Below are positions 1 to 10,372 of a DNA stretch of 56,798 bases, in pieces. Position 1 is the stretch's first letter. Every line of letters begins with the position of its first letter. The stretch is from assembly GCA_020435995.1 (NCBI GenBank), contig JAGQYO010000017.1, positions 1-56,798 on the forward strand. Reading direction: 5' to 3'. The notes below the pieces were generated by a model that saw only the letters and a list, made by a program, of their open reading frames with translations, was not told where the DNA came from and did not search any database. The translations under genes and the position numbers were made by a program. Source of the stretch: Flavobacteriales bacterium. Lineage in GTDB: Bacteria; Bacteroidota; Bacteroidia; Flavobacteriales_G; Salibacteraceae.

Positions 1-512
1 ACAGATGATCAGAACCTGATTTTATCAAATGATACGTTAAGAATAGAGGATGGAAATTACGTGGTTTTGCCTGCTGCTGCTGCCAATTTGGACAATGATT
101 CTACCAATGAGTTGATTGGTTCTTTTATTATAGTCAACGACTCCATTAAAATTACAGATGCTGGAGGCACTCGTGCAGTTAACCTAAGTTCATATTTGGA
201 CAATACCGATGCTCAAATGTTGTCGCTAAGTGGTGACACTATTTATTTGTCTAATGGCGGATTCATTAAACTACCGGCAGCCACCAGTGGATATGATGGA
301 GACAGCAGCAGTACGAATGAACTTCAAAACCTTGCCCTCATGAGCGATACACTGAGAATCAGCGGAGGAAACTACGTCGTATTGCCAACAGGAACAGTAA
401 ATACAGATGATCAGAACCTGATTTTATCAAATGATACGTTAAGAATAGAGGATGGAAATTACGTGGTTTTGCCTGCTGCCGCTGCCAATTTGGACAATGA
501 TTCAACCAATGA
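1..512 (+). repeat. Near-identical direct repeat pair inside the giant gene (1-111 and 403-512)
   Basis: Bases 1-111 and 403-512 match almost base for base (both begin ACAGATGATCAGAACCTG), with only a few third-position differences. The copies are therefore recent or are kept alike by gene conversion, while other repeat units in the same gene have diverged at the DNA level. Confidence 0.85.
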
Positions 513-3500
513 ACTCCAAGCCATTTCTATTTCGAATGACACTATTTATTTGTCTGATGGCGGTTTTGTAAAACTGCCTGCAGCCACAACAGGATTCGAT
601 GGGGACAGCAGCAGCACCAACGAACTCCAGGCCTTGTCTATGAATAATGATACTTTATACTTGACCAATGGAGGAAAGGTGTATTTGGGAAATTATACTA
701 ATACGGATAACCAAAATTTGATATTAGCTGGCAATAACCTAAGTATAAGTGGAGGTAATTCAGTCGCGCTTCCGTTAGCTCCTGCGAACAACGACAACGA
801 TTCCACCAACGAGTTGCAGAATTTATCGATTTCAGGAAACACAATTTCCATTAGCAATGGAAATAGCATCAACCTTCCTGCGGGAACCGTCAATAACGAC
901 AACGACTCCACTAACGAATACAATACTTCTGTGGGTTTGAGTGGCAACATATTATCGGTGACAGATGGAGGCGGAGCCAAAACAGCCGATCTAAGTGCAT
1001 TGAATCAAAGCGGTGAAGCAGCCACAGTTGATGCCAAGCGCCAAGCCGATTCGACTCAATTTGCAGGGGCAATTAATGGGTTGAATGGTGTGGCCTTTTT
1101 GGATACGAGTGCTTCTAATGAAATCCAAAGCTTATCGCTTTCAGGAAGTACACTTAGTATTTCAGGTGGCAATTCAGTGACCTTGCCGAATGCACCAGCG
1201 AACAATGACAACGACAGCACCAATGAGATTCAAGACTTGCAATTGGTAGGAACGTCGCTGAGTATAACCAACAACAGCTCGGCTACAGTCATCAATTTAG
1301 CACCATTTACTGGAAACAATACAGATAGTCAAAAACTGAGTATTTCAAACGACACCATTTTCTTAACTAATGGCGGTAGTGTAAAACTTCCAGCTGATAA
1401 CGTTAACGATGGTGACACAAGCAGTATAAATGAAATTCAGAACTTGTCTTTAAGTGGAAACGCGTTGTCTATTTCTGGAGGCAATACAATAGTGCTGCCT
1501 AGCGCAGCGGCTAGCCTCGACAACGATAGTACCAATGAATACAATACCTCATTCACTTTGTCGGGAAATAACCTGAGTATAGCTGACGGTGGTGGTTCAA
1601 AATCAGTTGATCTAAGTTCGTTTAAGGACAATACCGACAGTCAATCGTTGTCAGTTTCTGGCAGTAATTTATCGATAAGTGGAGGTAATACAGTAGCCCT
1701 ACCTAGTGTGCCAGTGAATAACGACAACGATTCTACCAATGAACTTGTAACAAGTTTTGGTCTAATAGGAAACTCTTTAAGCCTTACAGATGCTGGCGGA
1801 ACCAAAACGGTAAGTTTGGCAAGCTACCTGGACAATACCGATGCTCAGATGATTAGCATAAGTGGGGATACCATTTTCTTGAGTAATGGGGGAAGCATCA
1901 AACTACCAGCGGCGACTTCAGGATATGATGGAGACAGCAGCAGCACCAATGAATTGATTACCTATTTTGCAATTAATTCTAATAACCTCACCATTTCGGA
2001 CGCAGGAGGAGGAAAATCGGTGAGTTTAGCTCCATACTTGGATAACACCGATTCACAATCCTTGTCTCTGAGCGGCACTACTTTAAGTATTTCGGGAGGA
2101 AACAGTGTGACCTTGCCATCAGGAGCAGCCAACAACGATAATGATTCAACTAATGAATTAAACACTTCGGTTGCGTTTTCAGGAACTACCTTAACCATAA
2201 CAGATGCAGGTGGAGCAAAAACGGCGGATTTGTCTGCCTTAAAGGATAATACAGACTCACAATCCTTGAGTCTAGCTGGAAATATCCTAAGCATTTCGGG
2301 TGGAAACAACGTTACTTTACCATCAGGAACAGCAAGCAACGATAACGATTCAACAAATGAAATTCAAACCATATCCCTATCGGGAAATACGTTGTCGCTC
2401 AACAAAGGAGGGGGATCAACGAACCTTTCGAGTTATTTAGATAATACGGATGCGCAAACCTTGAGTCTCAGTGGAAGTGTTTTGAGTATTTCTGGAGGAA
2501 ATAACGTGACCTTGCCTTCTGGGGCAGCAAACAACGACAATGATTCCACCAATGAGTTAAACTCCTCGGTTGGGTTTTCTGGAACTACTCTGACCATAAC
2601 GGATGCAGGTGGTGCAAAAACTGCTGATTTGTCATCACTAAAAGACAATACGGATAGCCAAACGCTTTCACTCAGCGGAAATACCTTGAGTATTTCAGGT
2701 GGGAACAATGTGACCCTCCCAGCCAGTGCTGCAAACAACGACAACGACAGCACCAATGAGTTAAACACCGCTTTTGCCATTTCTTCCAACAACCTAACGA
2801 TAACTGATGCAGGGGGTGCCAAATCGGTGAGCCTTGCGCCATATTTGGACAACACCGATGCACAAACATTGTCGTTGAGTGGAAACACATTGACCATAAG
2901 TGGTGGAAACAATGTGACCCTTCCGAGTGGAAGCACTTATACTACTAAGGGAATAGATTCGGTTCTAACCGCTGGTAACAATGCAGCTGGATTGAATTTA
3001 ACAAACCTAGGAAGCTTAAGTGTGAACAATGGTGTAACAGCAAGTACGATCCGAATGACCACGGGAGCTGGAGCTAATAAAATTATGACTTCGGATGCTT
3101 CGGGAAATGCAACGTGGCAAACTGCTGCAACTGTAGCTGCTCCATCGGAAATAAAAGATGCCGATAACGATACCAAAATTCAAGTAGAAGAATCTGCGGA
3201 TGAAGACATTATCAGGTTCGATTTGGCAGGAACCGAACAATTTACCATGACCAAAGGGAGGTTTGAGCCACAAAATACAGGTAGAAGTTCTTTTTATGGT
3301 TACCAAGCTGGTTTGGGCGATGATTATACCAATAATGAAAACTCTGCATTCGGTTATCAGTCTTTAAAGAACATCACCACGGGAGTTAGAAACACGAGCA
3401 TGGGAACCTATAGTATGGATCAAACATCAGGTGTAAATAGTGACAACGTGGCGTTGGGAGCTTATTCTTTGCGAAGTGCAAACGGTGCGAATTACAATAC

Positions 3501-5640
3501 CGCCGTTGGTTCACAGGCCATGGAATTTGTCACTTCTGGCGACTACAACTCTGGTGTGGGTTATAGAGCATTAGAAAACATAAATGGTGGTGCCTACAAC
3601 AGTGCTGTTGGTGGTTATGCTGGTACCAGTATCTCTTCGGGAAGCTACAACGCTGCAATTGGCTATGAAGCATTGAGAACAAACACCAATGGCGCAGGCA
3701 ATGTGGCTTTTGGTTACAGGGCATTAAGATCGAATTCTTCAACATCCTACAATGTTGCTATCGGATACGACGCCTTATACAACAGCAACGCAGCAGGAAA
3801 TATAGCCATTGGATTTTATGCGATGCGTGCCAATACATCAGGTACATATAATGTGGCCATGGGATACAGGGCAATGAATAGCAATGTGAATGGTTCTCGA
3901 AATGTCAGTCTTGGGTTTTATTCGATGTACGACATGCTTACAGGTTCCTATAATGTTTCCATTGGTGATTACGCTTTGGCCAACAACATCAATGGAAGTA
4001 ACAATGTGGTACTGGGACGAAATGCCGGTTACAATAATGTTACAGGATCTACGAACGTATTTTTAGGCTACCAAGCTGGCTTTAACGAGCTTGGCTCAGA
4101 TGTTTTGTACATTGAAAACTCGAATTCAAGCACGCCATTGATTTACGGTGACTTTTCCAATGATTCGCTTAGAGTAAATGGCTCACTAACAGTTTCTGGT
4201 AATGTGGTTATACCAACGGGCGCCGGTGCCGGCAAAGTATTGGCTTCGGATGCAAATGGAAAGGCCACTTGGCAAGTGCCTGGGGCTGTATCCTTGGGAG
4301 ACACAACACAGGTTAGTGATTTAGACGGAGACACAAAAATTCAAACAGAAGAATCCTCTGATGAGGATATCATAAGATTCGATATTGCTGGTACAGAAAG
4401 ATGGGTGATGACTGGAGCTAGACTTGAAACTTACAACACTGGTTATTCCGTTTTTATCGGAGAAGATGCCGGTATGAACGATGATTTGAGTAACAATGGG
4501 AATAATTTTATTGGTTACCAAGCGGGTAGAGCCAATTCCACTGGGTCTAACAACGTGGGCATGGGCTATTACGCACTTCGCACAAATTCTACTGGCGCCA
4601 ATAACACCGCGTTGGGTTCCTATAGTTTGTATTTGAACCAAACTGGAAGTTCCAATTCGGCTTTAGGTTATGGCGCTTTGAGGTCAAATGTTACAGGTGA
4701 CTACAATTCCGCTCTTGGTTTATACAGCTTGTATGGTAACAGCACAGGCTCGTACAATGCTTCCACGGGTTATTACTCGCTAGCTGCAAATACTACTGGA
4801 TCGAATAATTCGGCATTTGGAGCCTTGTCGCTTCGTTTAAATACAACAGGTTATGATAACACGGCTCTTGGCGACAGGGCGGGTTATAACAACTCAACTG
4901 GTTACAGAAACATTTACATTGGAAGATGGGCTGGCTACTTCAACACTACGGGATATCATAATGTGTCGTTGGGATATTCTGCACTTTATAGAACCTCTTC
5001 AGGCTACGAAAATGTGGGTATTGGTTACTTAGCTGGAGACTACAACCAGGTTGGGTTAAGAAACACCTATGTGGGTTCTGGTACAGGTCCAAGCTCGGCT
5101 GCCAATTATAATAACTCAACGGCACTGGGTTATGGGGCAATTATTTCTGCCTCCAATCAAATTAGGATTGGTGACAATGCCGTAACAAGTATTGGAGGTT
5201 ACCAAGGTTGGACCAATGTATCGGATGCTAGGTTCAAAAAAGATGTAAATGAAAATGTAATTGGACTTGATTTTGTGATGGCGCTTCGCCCCGTAACCTA
5301 TCATTTAGATATGAACGCCATTGCGGAGTTTAACGGAATATCTGATAGCAGCAGAAACATGGAGGCTGAAATCGAAAAAGGAAAGATGCTTCAATCGGGT
5401 TTTATCGCCCAAGAAGTAGAGGCTTCAGCTAAATTGTTGGGATATGATTTTAGTGGAATTGATGCGCCCAAAAACCCCAATGACAATTATGGCTTGCGTT
5501 ATTCTGAATTTGTAGTTCCCTTGGTAAAAGGAATGCAAGAACAACAGCATATTATCGAAAAGCAACAACAAAAAATTGATCACCAAGAAATGCTTATTAA
5601 TGATCTACTGAAACGAATTGAGGCCCTCGAAGTGAAGTAG
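1..5640 (+). CDS. Giant repetitive surface protein with C-terminal S74 chaperone domain (5' end outside window)
   Basis: The frame is open from base 1, so the start lies to the left; 1879 residues are visible. Residues about 1-1000 are a beta-type repeat with the core DNDSTNE (at least eleven exact copies, plus DGDSSSTNE variants) followed by segments such as LSLSGNTLSISGGN. Two copies of a second module follow: an acidic linker (DTKIQxEES.DEDIIRFD, near residues 1053 and 1438), then short repeats of the type NNVAIGYxAL. From about residue 1736 comes a Peptidase_S74 domain (SDARFK at 1741), known in phage tail spikes as a self-cleaving trimerisation chaperone, and then a coiled coil rich in Gln and Glu. 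I infer a trimeric fibre or adhesin exposed on the cell. The signal peptide is not visible, but the paralogue at 6261 has one. Confidence 0.85.
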   Translation, partial: TDDQNLILSNDTLRIEDGNYVVLPAAAANLDNDSTNELIGSFIIVNDSIKITDAGGTRAVNLSSYLDNTDAQMLSLSGDTIYLSNGGFIKLPAATSGYDGDSSSTNELQNLALMSDTLRISGGNYVVLPTGTVNTDDQNLILSNDTLRIEDGNYVVLPAAAANLDNDSTNELQAISISNDTIYLSDGGFVKLPAATTGFDGDSSSTNELQALSMNNDTLYLTNGGKVYLGNYTNTDNQNLILAGNNLSISGGNSVALPLAPANNDNDSTNELQNLSISGNTISISNGNSINLPAGTVNNDNDSTNEYNTSVGLSGNILSVTDGGGAKTADLSALNQSGEAATVDAKRQADSTQFAGAINGLNGVAFLDTSASNEIQSLSLSGSTLSISGGNSVTLPNAPANNDNDSTNEIQDLQLVGTSLSITNNSSATVINLAPFTGNNTDSQKLSISNDTIFLTNGGSVKLPADNVNDGDTSSINEIQNLSLSGNALSISGGNTIVLPSAAASLDNDSTNEYNTSFTLSGNNLSIADGGGSKSVDLSSFKDNTDSQSLSVSGSNLSISGGNTVALPSVPVNNDNDSTNELVTSFGLIGNSLSLTDAGGTKTVSLASYLDNTDAQMISISGDTIFLSNGGSIKLPAATSGYDGDSSSTNELITYFAINSNNLTISDAGGGKSVSLAPYLDNTDSQSLSLSGTTLSISGGNSVTLPSGAANNDNDSTNELNTSVAFSGTTLTITDAGGAKTADLSALKDNTDSQSLSLAGNILSISGGNNVTLPSGTASNDNDSTNEIQTISLSGNTLSLNKGGGSTNLSSYLDNTDAQTLSLSGSVLSISGGNNVTLPSGAANNDNDSTNELNSSVGFSGTTLTITDAGGAKTADLSSLKDNTDSQTLSLSGNTLSISGGNNVTLPASAANNDNDSTNELNTAFAISSNNLTITDAGGAKSVSLAPYLDNTDAQTLSLSGNTLTISGGNNVTLPSGSTYTTKGIDSVLTAGNNAAGLNLTNLGSLSVNNGVTASTIRMTTGAGANKIMTSDASGNATWQTAATVAAPSEIKDADNDTKIQVEESADEDIIRFDLAGTEQFTMTKGRFEPQNTGRSSFYGYQAGLGDDYTNNENSAFGYQSLKNITTGVRNTSMGTYSMDQTSGVNSDNVALGAYSLRSANGANYNTAVGSQAMEFVTSGDYNSGVGYRALENINGGAYNSAVGGYAGTSISSGSYNAAIGYEALRTNTNGAGNVAFGYRALRSNSSTSYNVAIGYDALYNSNAAGNIAIGFYAMRANTSGTYNVAMGYRAMNSNVNGSRNVSLGFYSMYDMLTGSYNVSIGDYALANNINGSNNVVLGRNAGYNNVTGSTNVFLGYQAGFNELGSDVLYIENSNSSTPLIYGDFSNDSLRVNGSLTVSGNVVIPTGAGAGKVLASDANGKATWQVPGAVSLGDTTQVSDLDGDTKIQTEESSDEDIIRFDIAGTERWVMTGARLETYNTGYSVFIGEDAGMNDDLSNNGNNFIGYQAGRANSTGSNNVGMGYYALRTNSTGANNTALGSYSLYLNQTGSSNSALGYGALRSNVTGDYNSALGLYSLYGNSTGSYNASTGYYSLAANTTGSNNSAFGALSLRLNTTGYDNTALGDRAGYNNSTGYRNIYIGRWAGYFNTTGYHNVSLGYSALYRTSSGYENVGIGYLAGDYNQVGLRNTYVGSGTGPSSAANYNNSTALGYGAIISASNQIRIGDNAVTSIGGYQGWTNVSDARFKKDVNENVIGLDFVMALRPVTYHLDMNAIAEFNGISDSSRNMEAEIEKGKMLQSGFIAQEVEASAKLLGYDFSGIDAPKNPNDNYGLRYSEFVVPLVKGMQEQQHIIEKQQQKIDHQEMLINDLLKRIEALEVK

Positions 5641-5759
5641 GAAATATCATGTAATTAGCTTTTTTTGATACATTCTAAAAGCTTCTTGCTACATTTTACT
5701 ATGCCATTTTTCTGATGGTTTATAAGATTGGGTTAGTTTTATAGCTCTTCTTTAGGGGC

Positions 5760-6254
5760 ATGAAACAAACCATTCTATTTTCACTTTGCGTATTTTTTAG
5801 TGCTACGCTTTATGCACAAAACAGCATTTCGCGAAATTTTGTGGGTGCTGGTGGGGGTGAATACAACACTACTTTCGAAACCATTCAGTATAGCATAGGT
5901 GAGGCGGTTATCGATTTTTACACTGACACCGCGGAAAACTTGATAATTACTCAAGGATATCAGCAGCCATTCTATGTTTTAATGCCGCTCAAATCAAAAA
6001 CACTTTGTCAAGTCGAATTAAGGATTTGGCCCAATCCTACACAACGATTCATTCATGTTGAAATAGGAGATGGGGTAAAGCTCGAGGATGTAACCTGCTA
6101 TTTGTATCATTTAAACGGTTCTTTGGTAGGTAAATTCCGAATGGCGGAGACTAGCGAAATTGATTTATATCAATATGTATTAGATGCTTTTATCCTCCAT
6201 TTTGTAGATCATCAATCCAATTGTCATAAGGTATTTAAAGTCATTAAAAACTAA
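5760..6254 (+). CDS. Small secreted protein with T9SS type A sorting-like C-terminus
   Basis: 164 aa. Residues 1-19 form a signal peptide ending in LYA-Q. The segment around residues 25-75 (FVGAGGGEYNTTFETIQYSI ... ITQGYQQP) matches the pattern of short Bacteroidota exported proteins. The C-terminal part starts with a WPNPT motif at about residue 91 and ends in FKVIKN, the usual layout of a Por/T9SS type A sorting domain, which is cleaved after passage through the type IX system. It ends 6 bases before the S74 paralogue, so the two are probably co-transcribed. Its function beyond export is unknown. A link to fibre assembly or anchoring is only a guess from position. Confidence 0.7.
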   Translation: MKQTILFSLCVFFSATLYAQNSISRNFVGAGGGEYNTTFETIQYSIGEAVIDFYTDTAENLIITQGYQQPFYVLMPLKSKTLCQVELRIWPNPTQRFIHVEIGDGVKLEDVTCYLYHLNGSLVGKFRMAETSEIDLYQYVLDAFILHFVDHQSNCHKVFKVIKN

Positions 6255-6260
6255 ATAGTT

Positions 6261-8477
6261 ATGCGAAAAGTAATTTTGTTTATTGTGTTTGTATCCCTCG
6301 TCCAAGAAGCTTGGACTCAGGCACCTCAGCTCATCAATTATCAAGCGGTCATCCGGGACGCCAGTGGGCATATCCTCGAAAAAAAGGAGATAACGCTGCA
6401 ACTCGCTATCCATACCGAAAAAGCTGGTGGATTATATGTGTATAGCGAAGTGCATCGAGTTTTGACTAACCGCTACGGAATGGTAAACCTACAAATAGGT
6501 GGCGGAGAACCTACGCTTGGTAAACTCCCAGAAATAGATTGGACGAATGGGTCTTATTTTCTGGAGCTAGGTGTAGACCAAAATGCAGGTAACAACTTTA
6601 GAATATTGGGAAGTACCCGTTTTGTTTCGGTGCCTTATGCCTTAAATGCTGGAAATGTGAGCTATAAAGATACTAGTGCCTTCAACGAAATTCAGTGGCT
6701 ATCGATAAGCGGAGATACGCTTCGCCTTTCTGGTGGAAATGAGGTGATTCTTTCCGATATTTCCAAGAGCGATGACAATGACACGACCAATGAAATTCAG
6801 GTGGTTTCATTGGTTAACAACAATTTGTCGCTTTCAAAAAGTGGTGGTAGCATCAATTTGCAGCCTTATTTAGACAACACCGATTCACAACGTTTGGTAC
6901 TGAAAAACGATACCTTATTTATTAGCAATGGAAACTTTATTGTACTGCCTTCAAATTTGAGTTTAGATAATGATTCTACAAATGAACTTCAAGCTATATC
7001 ACTCCTAAACGACTCGTTGTTTTTTTCCAAAAATGGGGGAGTAGTTGGCTTGAAGAATTATTTGGACAATACAGATACCCAGCAATTAGCCATTTCAGGT
7101 GATACTTTGTCTATCCATAACGGCAATCAAGTGATGCTTCCAACTAACTACGATAATGATAGCACCAATGAAATCCAACAAATTTTTCTCTCAAATGATA
7201 CGCTATTCCTGACCAATAGCAATTTTGTTCCGCTTAACAAATTCAATGAGGACTCAACACGAATTGCAGATCGAGATGGCAACACCAGAGTGGAAGTTGA
7301 GGCCAATCCAAATGAAAATATCATTCGATTCAAAATGGATGGTGTACAATATTTGGCACTAGACAGTGGGCGAATTGAAGTTTACAATACTGGCTCATCG
7401 GTATTTTTAGGGGAAGAGGCCGGACTTAATGACGACCGATCATTTAACGACAATGTTTTTCTGGGAAATAGAGCAGGAAAAGGAAATACTGGTGGAATTA
7501 AAAACACAGCTATCGGAAAAGAAGCTATGCTGAACACAACTACAGGCTCATCCAATACCGCTGTTGGTTCGGGAGCAATGAACAACAACACGGTTGGATA
7601 TTATAATGTGGCAATCGGGCGAAATTCATTGTATTCGAATGTAATTTCATACTCCAATATAGCCATTGGGTTCAATGCTCTTCATGACCATATCACAAAT
7701 GGAGGAAACATTGCCATAGGAGAACAAACTTTAGAGCATAACATCTCGGGCTCTAAGAATGTGGCTATTGGATTTAAATCCTTGGATACCAACTCAACTG
7801 GAACCGAAAATGTGGCCATTGGCGGTGAATCGATGAAGGATAACTTGACGGGAAGTGAGAATGTAGCCATTGGATTTAGGGCTGGTTATAGCAGTATGGG
7901 CGACAAAAATATTTTTATTGGAAACTATGCGAGGGCAGATTCAGGCACAAGTTATTCGAACTCTATTTCCATTGGTTATTATTCGAAAAATACGGCATCA
8001 AATCAAGTTAGAATCGGTAATTCAATGTCAACAAGCATTGGAGGACAAGTAGGATGGACAACCATTTCGGATGGTCGATACAAGGAAAATCTAAAAAATG
8101 ATGTTGCCGGTCTTGATTTTATTCTTGAGTTGGAACCCGTAACGTACAATTTGAATACTGAAATGTTATATGAGGGATTGCAGGGAAAAGACGATGATGA
8201 ATTATCTGAATTTGAGGTAACTAGCAGAAATGCAAAAGGTAAAATAGTTCAGTCAGGATTTGTTGCCCAGGATGTGGAGCGTGCCGCAAAAAAAGTGGGT
8301 TATGACTTTAGCGGAGTAGATGCGCCCAAAAGCAAAAATGACATTTATGGCTTGCGTTATGCGGAATTTGTAGTTCCTTTGGTTAAGGGAATGCAAGAGC
8401 AGCAGGAGTTAATCCAAAAACAACAAAAATTGATTGAAGCTTTGAGCCAAAGGCTTGAGGCTTTGGAGCAGAAGTAG
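6261..8477 (+). CDS. Tail-fibre-like S74 surface protein (paralogue of the giant gene)
   Basis: 738 aa. Residues 1-20 are a signal peptide ending in WTQ. Next comes an N-terminal domain (about 21-130, QLINYQAVIRDASG ... FVSVPYALNA) common at the start of Bacteroidota S74 proteins. Residues 130-330 hold about five DNDSTNE-type repeats, 335-380 the acidic linker, 385-580 the NNVAIGF-type repeats, and 590-700 the S74 chaperone domain (SDGRYKENL near 603). A coiled coil closes the protein. The domain order equals that of the giant upstream protein but with fewer repeats and a single linker/head module, so this gene shows what its missing N-terminus probably looks like. The next gene follows after 2 bases. 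Confidence 0.85.
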   Translation: MRKVILFIVFVSLVQEAWTQAPQLINYQAVIRDASGHILEKKEITLQLAIHTEKAGGLYVYSEVHRVLTNRYGMVNLQIGGGEPTLGKLPEIDWTNGSYFLELGVDQNAGNNFRILGSTRFVSVPYALNAGNVSYKDTSAFNEIQWLSISGDTLRLSGGNEVILSDISKSDDNDTTNEIQVVSLVNNNLSLSKSGGSINLQPYLDNTDSQRLVLKNDTLFISNGNFIVLPSNLSLDNDSTNELQAISLLNDSLFFSKNGGVVGLKNYLDNTDTQQLAISGDTLSIHNGNQVMLPTNYDNDSTNEIQQIFLSNDTLFLTNSNFVPLNKFNEDSTRIADRDGNTRVEVEANPNENIIRFKMDGVQYLALDSGRIEVYNTGSSVFLGEEAGLNDDRSFNDNVFLGNRAGKGNTGGIKNTAIGKEAMLNTTTGSSNTAVGSGAMNNNTVGYYNVAIGRNSLYSNVISYSNIAIGFNALHDHITNGGNIAIGEQTLEHNISGSKNVAIGFKSLDTNSTGTENVAIGGESMKDNLTGSENVAIGFRAGYSSMGDKNIFIGNYARADSGTSYSNSISIGYYSKNTASNQVRIGNSMSTSIGGQVGWTTISDGRYKENLKNDVAGLDFILELEPVTYNLNTEMLYEGLQGKDDDELSEFEVTSRNAKGKIVQSGFVAQDVERAAKKVGYDFSGVDAPKSKNDIYGLRYAEFVVPLVKGMQEQQELIQKQQKLIEALSQRLEALEQK

Positions 8478-8479
8478 GA

Positions 8480-10372
8480 GTGAAGTCATATTTTAGAATT
8501 ACCTGCCGTTCGGTAGGTGCCACATTTTTCTTTTTGGTTTTCAGTGTGTTATCGCTCGTAGTAATTGCACAGCCCTTGAGTGAAATCAATGATTCACTCT
8601 ACAAAAACAGTGAATATGCTTTAGCCAAACTGGATTCGATTTTGGCGGTCGAGAATTCGGATACTGTGCTGTATAGAACTTTTGAACTAAAAGGATTGGC
8701 ACTTCACGGTCGAACCAAGTATGGCGAAGCCGTTTTATCCTTCCAAAAAATGTTGGAACTAGCCATTGAAATGAACGATACTTTTCGAATTTATAATGCT
8801 CGAAACCGGTTGTCGGGGCCTCATTTTTATTTAGGTAATTACAAAGAGTGTTTTGAGTTGTACCATCAGAATTATACCATGGTTGAAAACATGAAGGAGT
8901 GCCAGATGCAACCAACCGCCATACTCAATTTAGCCAACATGTATTACTATCTGTCTAAAAAGGACAAGGCATTGCGAATGCAGCATAAGGCCAATCAGGT
9001 AGCTGTGGCGTGTAAGGATAAAAGGGTAACTGAGCTGTCTGCACGAAACATTGCTGCTATTTATACGGAGAAAAAAATGCGAGACAGTGCCATTATTTGG
9101 ATGAAGTATGGCATTGGTCTCATAGAGGAAGGAAACCTTGTTGGGCTTTCGAATGCCACTTCAATTTTGGGCGGGGTGTACAACTATCCAGAAGAAAAGG
9201 ATAGTATGTATTATTACTTCAACCGCGCTAGGCATTTGGCCGAAAAAGCAGGAGATTCCGCCACCATGGCCTTTGTTTACCTAAAGCTATGTTCTTATTA
9301 CATCCAAGAAAACATTCTAGATTCAGCGGCATATTTTGCGAAAGTTCCACTTCGAATTTATCGTCGTCTTGAATTGGTAGACGGCATACAACACGCGCTA
9401 GGGTATCTTGTAGATGTATATCAAAAGGAAGAAAACAAAGAAAAAGCACTCACCAATTTGTGGGAGTTGTTCAGGGTAAGAGATACCATTCTTGATGAAA
9501 TTACAGCCATCAAAACTGCGGAGCTGGAGACCATGTACGAAACCGAGAAAAAGGAAAGAGAAAACCTAGAACTTAAAGCTGAAAATGATAAAAAGGAAAT
9601 AACCATTGCACAAGAAAAAACTGAGAAGAGCTTATTGCTTTTCGGAGCTATTTTGTTTGCGCTGCTCTTGAGCTCAGGGGCGTTTATATGGTTTTTGAGG
9701 GTCCGACTAAAACAAAAGGAAAAATTAGCACAACTAGAAAAGGAAAAAACAGGGGCTATTATTGCTGCCGAAGAAAAAGAAAGAACCCGAATTGCACGCG
9801 AACTACACGATGGTGTGGGGCAGATGCTCAGTGGCTTGAAACTTAACTTCGAACATTTGGCAAACAAAACAATTGACAGGCTTCCTGAAGAACGGGAAGC
9901 TTTTGCATCCTTATTGGCTGTTGTTGATGAGGCTTGTAAGGATGTGCGAACAATTTCTCATCAAATGATGCCCCGAGCTTTACAAGAGCAGGGATTGGTT
10001 TTGGCTATTGAAGAAATGCTTGCTCAAAGTTTAAATCACAGTCCGATTAAGTACCAATTCGAACATTTTCAAATCGACTCGCGATTCGATAACAAGGTAG
10101 AGTTGAGTTTGTATAGAATTTGCCAAGAATTAGTCAATAACATCATCAAACACTCGTCGGCTACCGAACTCAATGTTCAGCTTTACAAAGCTAAAAACCA
10201 GCTTATTATGATAGTAGAAGATAATGGTAAAGGCTTTCAAACTGGTGATAAGAAAGACGGAATTGGCTTGCTCAACATGAATAGCCGCATCGACACCGTT
10301 AAGGGAATAATTAACTTCGATTCGAGCCCCAATAGCGGAACAACTGCAACAGTACGAGTACCTTTGGGTTAG
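8480..10372 (+). CDS. TPR-containing sensor histidine kinase, NarL/LytS-type (HisKA_3)
   Basis: 630 aa with a GTG start 2 bases after the S74 gene; the hydrophobic N-terminus (about 12-31, ending in AQP) is a signal peptide and supports this start. Residues 40-340 are helical TPR-like repeats, predicted periplasmic. A coiled coil (about 345-385), one membrane helix (about 389-411) and a second coiled coil follow. The phosphoacceptor site is ARELHDGVGQ near residue 443 (HisKA_3 family), and the ATPase domain has ELVNNIIKHS, EDNGKGF and GIGLLNM. No response regulator gene is next to it, so the partner is unknown. Its 3' end overlaps the convergent gene by 4 bases. Confidence 0.85.
   Translation: MKSYFRITCRSVGATFFFLVFSVLSLVVIAQPLSEINDSLYKNSEYALAKLDSILAVENSDTVLYRTFELKGLALHGRTKYGEAVLSFQKMLELAIEMNDTFRIYNARNRLSGPHFYLGNYKECFELYHQNYTMVENMKECQMQPTAILNLANMYYYLSKKDKALRMQHKANQVAVACKDKRVTELSARNIAAIYTEKKMRDSAIIWMKYGIGLIEEGNLVGLSNATSILGGVYNYPEEKDSMYYYFNRARHLAEKAGDSATMAFVYLKLCSYYIQENILDSAAYFAKVPLRIYRRLELVDGIQHALGYLVDVYQKEENKEKALTNLWELFRVRDTILDEITAIKTAELETMYETEKKERENLELKAENDKKEITIAQEKTEKSLLLFGAILFALLLSSGAFIWFLRVRLKQKEKLAQLEKEKTGAIIAAEEKERTRIARELHDGVGQMLSGLKLNFEHLANKTIDRLPEEREAFASLLAVVDEACKDVRTISHQMMPRALQEQGLVLAIEEMLAQSLNHSPIKYQFEHFQIDSRFDNKVELSLYRICQELVNNIIKHSSATELNVQLYKAKNQLIMIVEDNGKGFQTGDKKDGIGLLNMNSRIDTVKGIINFDSSPNSGTTATVRVPLG

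Noticed and set aside
1-2940. Regularly spaced DNA repeats that could suggest a CRISPR array
   Set aside because: Units lie inside an intact reading frame, vary in sequence and spacing, and encode the DNDSTNE protein repeats.
693-5304. Many open frames on the minus strand under the giant S74 gene
   Set aside because: They mirror the repeats of the plus-strand gene, have no start context or known domain, and repeat the same antisense pattern.
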